Assembly: GCA_003488965.1 (NCBI GenBank)
Contig: DNJW01000111.1
Coordinates: forward strand, 1 to 10,814
Origin: Lachnospiraceae bacterium
GTDB lineage: Bacteria > Bacillota > Clostridia > Lachnospirales > Lachnospiraceae
DNA: 10,814 nucleotides
Direction of reading: 5' to 3'
Positions within the stretch are counted from its first letter, which is position 1; each line of letters starts with the position of its first letter. Positions 8,604 to 10,814 of this stretch are shown here, piece by piece. The notes under the pieces are model-generated. The model did not search any database, was not told where the DNA came from, and saw only the letters and a program-made list of their open reading frames with translations. The translations under genes and the position numbers were made by a program.

Positions 8604-9345
8604 TTTTTTTGTAGAACCTTGGCAGATACAAGGAAACGAGGTCAGGATAACGGGAAATGACGTAAATCACATCAAAAATGTGCTCCGCATGAAACCGGGG
8701 GATGAACTGTCGGTGAGCAATGGAATGGACAATAAAGAATACCGCTGCGGTATTGAAGAGTTTGCCGATGACGCTGTCTGCTGCAGGCTAAGATTTATCA
8801 AGGAGGCGGATGTGGAACTGCCCTCCAAGGTCTATCTTTTTCAGGGACTGCCCAAAGGGGATAAGATGGAACTGATTATCCAGAAGGCAGTAGAACTCGG
8901 TGTTTATGAGATAATCCCTGTGGCGGCAAAGCGTGCTGTAGTAAAGCTGGATGAGAAGAAGGCGAAAAATAAAATCATCAGGTGGCAGGGAATCTCGCAG
9001 GCGGCGGCAAAACAGAGCAGGCGCCGTATTATTCCTATGGTAAAGCCTATTATGTCAATGAAAGAGGCCACTGCTTATGCAAAGAAGATGGATGTGCGCC
9101 TGATTCCCTATGAGATGGCGGAAGGGATGGCTAAGACAAGGGAAATCATGGAATCTTTAAAGCCCGGCCAGTCGGTTGCCGTTTTTATCGGGCCGGAGGG
9201 AGGTTTTGAAGAAAGCGAAGTAGAGATGGCAAAGGAGGCAGGAATCTGTCCTATTACGATGGGAAAGCGTATTCTCCGTACGGAAACGGCAGGCTTTACA
9301 ATGATGGCATGGATTGTGTACCAATTGGAGGAAGACGGCATATAG
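8596..9345 (+). CDS. rsmE: RsmE, 16S rRNA m3U1498 methyltransferase
   Basis: RsmE methylates N3 of U1498 in 16S rRNA of the 30S subunit using S-adenosylmethionine. The protein has 249 residues. An N-terminal PUA-like RNA-binding domain (about 1-70) is followed by a SPOUT methyltransferase domain with a trefoil knot. Visible motifs are GLPKGDKMELIIQKAVELGV, QAAAKQSRR, IGPEGGF with Gly199-Gly203, and MGKRILRTETAGF from Met222, which forms the SAM-binding knot. Its ATG lies inside the last codons of prmA (8-base overlap), so translation is probably coupled. The upstream Shine-Dalgarno is weak. prmA-rsmE is a widely conserved pair in Firmicutes. Confidence 0.96.
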   Translation: MHNFFVEPWQIQGNEVRITGNDVNHIKNVLRMKPGDELSVSNGMDNKEYRCGIEEFADDAVCCRLRFIKEADVELPSKVYLFQGLPKGDKMELIIQKAVELGVYEIIPVAAKRAVVKLDEKKAKNKIIRWQGISQAAAKQSRRRIIPMVKPIMSMKEATAYAKKMDVRLIPYEMAEGMAKTREIMESLKPGQSVAVFIGPEGGFEESEVEMAKEAGICPITMGKRILRTETAGFTMMAWIVYQLEEDGI

Positions 9346-9351
9346 TATAAT
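9325..9351 (+). promoter_or_regulatory. Weak promoter candidate for the nifS leader
   Basis: A perfect TATAAT (9346-9351) follows the rsmE stop directly. The best -35 match is TTGGAG (9325-9330) with a short 15-base spacer, so the promoter is weak or absent. If it is used, transcription would start near 9358 and include the whole structured leader. Confidence 0.25.
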
Positions 9352-9401
9352 AGTTACTATGAAGTGAAAGCAGGAACACAAGTGACGTTAGGAGACGAAG
9401 A

Positions 9402-9486
9402 GTGAAGGATTTTTCAAATCTTTCACCCCCAAGTTTGTGTCTGCGCTGCATCCACAAACTTGAGATGTGTGATAAAGCAGCGCAGA
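9402..9486 (+). ncRNA. Structured nifS leader with pseudoknot potential
   Basis: Three complementarities lie within 85 bases. Hairpin 1 is GTGAAGGATTT/AAATCTTTCAC (9402-9412 with 9416-9426, one G-U, loop TTC). Stem 1 is CAAGTTTGTG/CACAAACTTG (9430-9439 with 9453-9462), a perfect 10 base pairs. Stem 2 pairs the loop of stem 1, TCTGCGCTGC (9440-9449), with GCAGCGCAGA (9477-9486), again a perfect 10 base pairs. The nesting is that of an H-type pseudoknot. No base separates the 5' strands, so all 20 pairs cannot easily form together, and either stem 2 frays or the two stems alternate. Stem 2 ends just before the likely nifS ribosome binding site (GAGG at 9490-9493). I do not recognise a known riboswitch class. 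Confidence 0.55.
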
Positions 9487-9491
9487 AATGA
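9402..9491 (+). CDS. Possible 29-residue cysteine-containing leader peptide
   Basis: A GTG at 9402 with AGGAG at 9390-9394 (7-base spacing) opens a 29-codon frame ending in TGA at 9489-9491. The peptide contains CLRC and a later MC, so its three cysteines are spaced C-x2-C-x7-C. The stop overlaps an in-frame ATG of the cysteine desulfurase frame at 9488 (ATGA arrangement), which would allow translational coupling. Ribosomes translating it would run through the hairpin and pseudoknot stems. It could be a leader peptide, a real small protein or chance. The good ribosome binding site and overlap favour translation, while the strong constraint of the inverted repeats suggests the RNA structure matters more. 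Confidence 0.3.
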   Translation: MKDFSNLSPPSLCLRCIHKLEMCDKAAQK

Positions 9492-9499
9492 GGAAAAGC

Positions 9500-10654
9500 A
9501 TGGAAGTATATTTGGACAATTCAGCTACTACAAGGTGTTTTGAAGACGTGGCGGCTTTGATGACACATATCATGTGCAGCGATTACGGCAACCCGTCCAG
9601 CCTGCATTTGAAGGGCATTCAGGCGGAAAACTATATCCGTTATGCCAAAGAAACGATAGCCAAGCTGTTAAAAGTAAGCGAAAAGGAAATCCTTTTTACT
9701 TCGGGAGGTACGGAAGCGGATAATATTGCGCTGATTGGCTGCGCACTGGCCAATCACAGGGCAGGCAGACATTTGATTACCACGACGATTGAACATCCGG
9801 CAGTTATGCAGACTATGAAATATCTGGAGGAGCAGGGATTCCGTGTAACCTATCTTCCGGTGGACGGCAAAGGCCGCATCCGGCTGGAGGATTTGCAGAA
9901 AGCAATAGGCAAGGATACCATATTGGTGTCCATTATGCATACCAATAATGAAATCGGCTCGCTGCAGCCGATAGCGGAAGCAGGAGCCTTGATAAAAAAG
10001 ATAAATCCCCGGACAGTATTTCATGTAGATGCAGTACAGGGTTTTGGCAAATTCAGGATATATCCGAGAAAGATGAATATTGATTTGCTTTCCGTCAGCG
10101 GACATAAGATACATGGGCCGAAAGGTGTGGGATTTTTATACATTAATGAAAAAGTAAAAATCAAACCGATTATTTACGGCGGAGGGCAGCAGAATAACAT
10201 GCGTTCCGGTACGGAAAATGTGCCGGGTATTGCCGGGCTGGCAAAAGCCGCGGAAATGATGTATGCGGATTTGGATATGGATGTGGATAGACTCTATGGA
10301 CTGAAAAAGAAATTTGTTGACGGAGTAACCAAAATTGACTATGTGAAAATCAATGGTTATACCGGAAGGGAATCGGCGCCCCATGTAATCAGCGTGTCGG
10401 TTAAAGGTGTCCGCAGCGAAGTACTGCTTCACGCTTTAGAGGACAGAGGAATCTATGTTTCGGCAGGCAGCGCATGCTCTGCCCGCAAACCGCAGCCTTC
10501 TGCTACGCTGAAGGCAATCGGGGTGGAAAAGGATTTGCTGGAATCTACTTTGCGTTTCAGCATGTCTGTGTTCACTACAGAAGAGGAAATAGATTACACA
10601 TTGCAGGCAATGTATGATATAATACCGATGCTGCGTAAATACGCCAGGCATTAA
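9500..10654 (+). CDS. nifS: Cysteine desulfurase, NifS/IscS type
   Basis: This pyridoxal-phosphate enzyme of the class V aminotransferase family takes sulfur from cysteine, giving alanine and an enzyme-bound persulfide used for iron-sulfur clusters or tRNA thiolation. From the ATG at 9500 it has 384 residues. The start MEVYLDNSATT is typical. TSGGTEADN binds the cofactor. His99 in TIEHPAV stacks on the ring. HVDAVQ supplies the cofactor aspartate. Lys203 in SGHKIHGPKG is the expected PLP lysine. Cys326 in SAGSACSARKPQPS is the catalytic cysteine. The short active-site loop suggests the NifS/IscS group rather than SufS. The ATG at 9500 has GAGG 6 bases upstream. An in-frame ATG at 9488 (four residues more) has no Shine-Dalgarno but overlaps the small ORF stop. 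Clostridial homologues often precede thiI, which would lie outside the window. Confidence 0.95.
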   Translation: MEVYLDNSATTRCFEDVAALMTHIMCSDYGNPSSLHLKGIQAENYIRYAKETIAKLLKVSEKEILFTSGGTEADNIALIGCALANHRAGRHLITTTIEHPAVMQTMKYLEEQGFRVTYLPVDGKGRIRLEDLQKAIGKDTILVSIMHTNNEIGSLQPIAEAGALIKKINPRTVFHVDAVQGFGKFRIYPRKMNIDLLSVSGHKIHGPKGVGFLYINEKVKIKPIIYGGGQQNNMRSGTENVPGIAGLAKAAEMMYADLDMDVDRLYGLKKKFVDGVTKIDYVKINGYTGRESAPHVISVSVKGVRSEVLLHALEDRGIYVSAGSACSARKPQPSATLKAIGVEKDLLESTLRFSMSVFTTEEEIDYTLQAMYDIIPMLRKYARH

Positions 10655-10739
10655 AACATTAAGAAACACTAAGGCTGCAAAGAACGCAGCCTAAGAGTTT
10701 CTTAATGTTTGGAAGAACGCCCAAAGGCGGCGTTCTTCC
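10654..10739 (+). repeat. Two-hairpin intergenic repeat, copy 2
   Basis: Hairpin A (10654-10710) begins on the last base of the nifS stop codon. It has AAACATTAAGAAAC paired with GTTTCTTAATGTTT, an A-A mismatch, two pairs, a second A-A mismatch, AGGCTGC/GCAGCCT and a 7-base loop AAAGAAC. Hairpin B (10711-10739) is GGAAGAACGCC/GGCGTTCTTCC. Length and order equal copy 1 (5236-5321). Compared with copy 1, two upper-stem pairs change on both sides (G-C to A-T, T-A to C-G), so pairing is kept. It probably marks the 3' end of the nifS transcript, although no U-tract follows on the + strand. Confidence 0.85.
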
Positions 10740-10768
10740 CGCTGAAAGCAGGGTTATGGGGGACACTG

Positions 10769-10779
10769 AGAAACACTAA
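10769..10779 (+). repeat. Short fragment matching the start of hairpin A
   Basis: AGAAACACTAA at 10769-10779 is identical to 10662-10672 in the left arm of copy 2. Its partner arm is not in the window, so it may be the start of another copy, a remnant, or chance. Nothing else is recognised between 10740 and the end of the window. Confidence 0.3.
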
Positions 10780-10814
10780 TTTTCCAGTTACGAATTGTGC
10801 AGCTTGTATATTCC

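Noticed and set aside
9402..9500. Programmed -1 frameshifting from the small ORF into nifS, stimulated by the pseudoknot
   Set aside because: nifS is in the -1 frame relative to the small ORF, but that frame has stop codons at 9470-9472 and 9473-9475 before the nifS start, so a shifted ribosome would terminate.

Overview
The window looks like chromosomal DNA of a low-to-mid GC Gram-positive anaerobe of the Clostridia, most likely a member of Lachnospiraceae (inferred from gene order and protein style, not from a marker gene). No rRNA, tRNA, CRISPR array, transposase or phage gene is visible. All nine main genes are intact. Eight lie on the + strand and one on the - strand.

Layout. (1) Positions 1-5233 hold a class I heat-shock locus: a perfect CIRCE operator, then hrcA, grpE, dnaK and dnaJ. 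HrcA is the repressor that binds CIRCE. DnaK, DnaJ and GrpE form the Hsp70 chaperone machine. A long hairpin followed by a possible promoter separates dnaK from dnaJ. (2) Positions 5236-5381 lie between convergent genes and hold a two-hairpin repeat plus a weak terminator candidate. (3) Positions 5382-6581 (- strand) encode a DUF3048 (YerB-like) lipoprotein. (4) Positions 6582-6982, about 400 bases without a gene, hold a candidate promoter for the lipoprotein gene, a good sigma-A type promoter reading rightwards, a tetrahydrofolate (THF-I/folT) riboswitch, and a hairpin that buries the folT ribosome binding site. (5) Positions 6983-9345 encode FolT (the folate-binding S component of an ECF transporter), PrmA (ribosomal protein L11 methyltransferase) and RsmE (16S rRNA U1498 methyltransferase). 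(6) Positions 9346-9499 form a highly structured leader with a hairpin and a possible pseudoknot, overlapping a 29-codon cysteine-containing small ORF. (7) Positions 9500-10654 encode a NifS/IscS-type cysteine desulfurase. (8) Positions 10654-10739 hold a second copy of the two-hairpin repeat, and the rest of the window shows only a short repeat-like fragment.

How the parts fit. In Bacillus subtilis the dnaK operon runs hrcA-grpE-dnaK-dnaJ-prmA-rsmE-mtaB. The same backbone is present here, but the DUF3048 gene and the riboswitch-folT unit sit between dnaJ and prmA, and a cysteine desulfurase follows rsmE. prmA and rsmE may therefore be read from the folate-responsive promoter region rather than from the heat-shock promoter.

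The least explained parts are the intergenic RNA-like structures. Three hairpins (after dnaK, dnaJ and nifS) share a conserved internal A-A mismatch, and two of them show paired compensatory base changes. The nifS leader has two perfect 10-base complementarities nested as in a pseudoknot.
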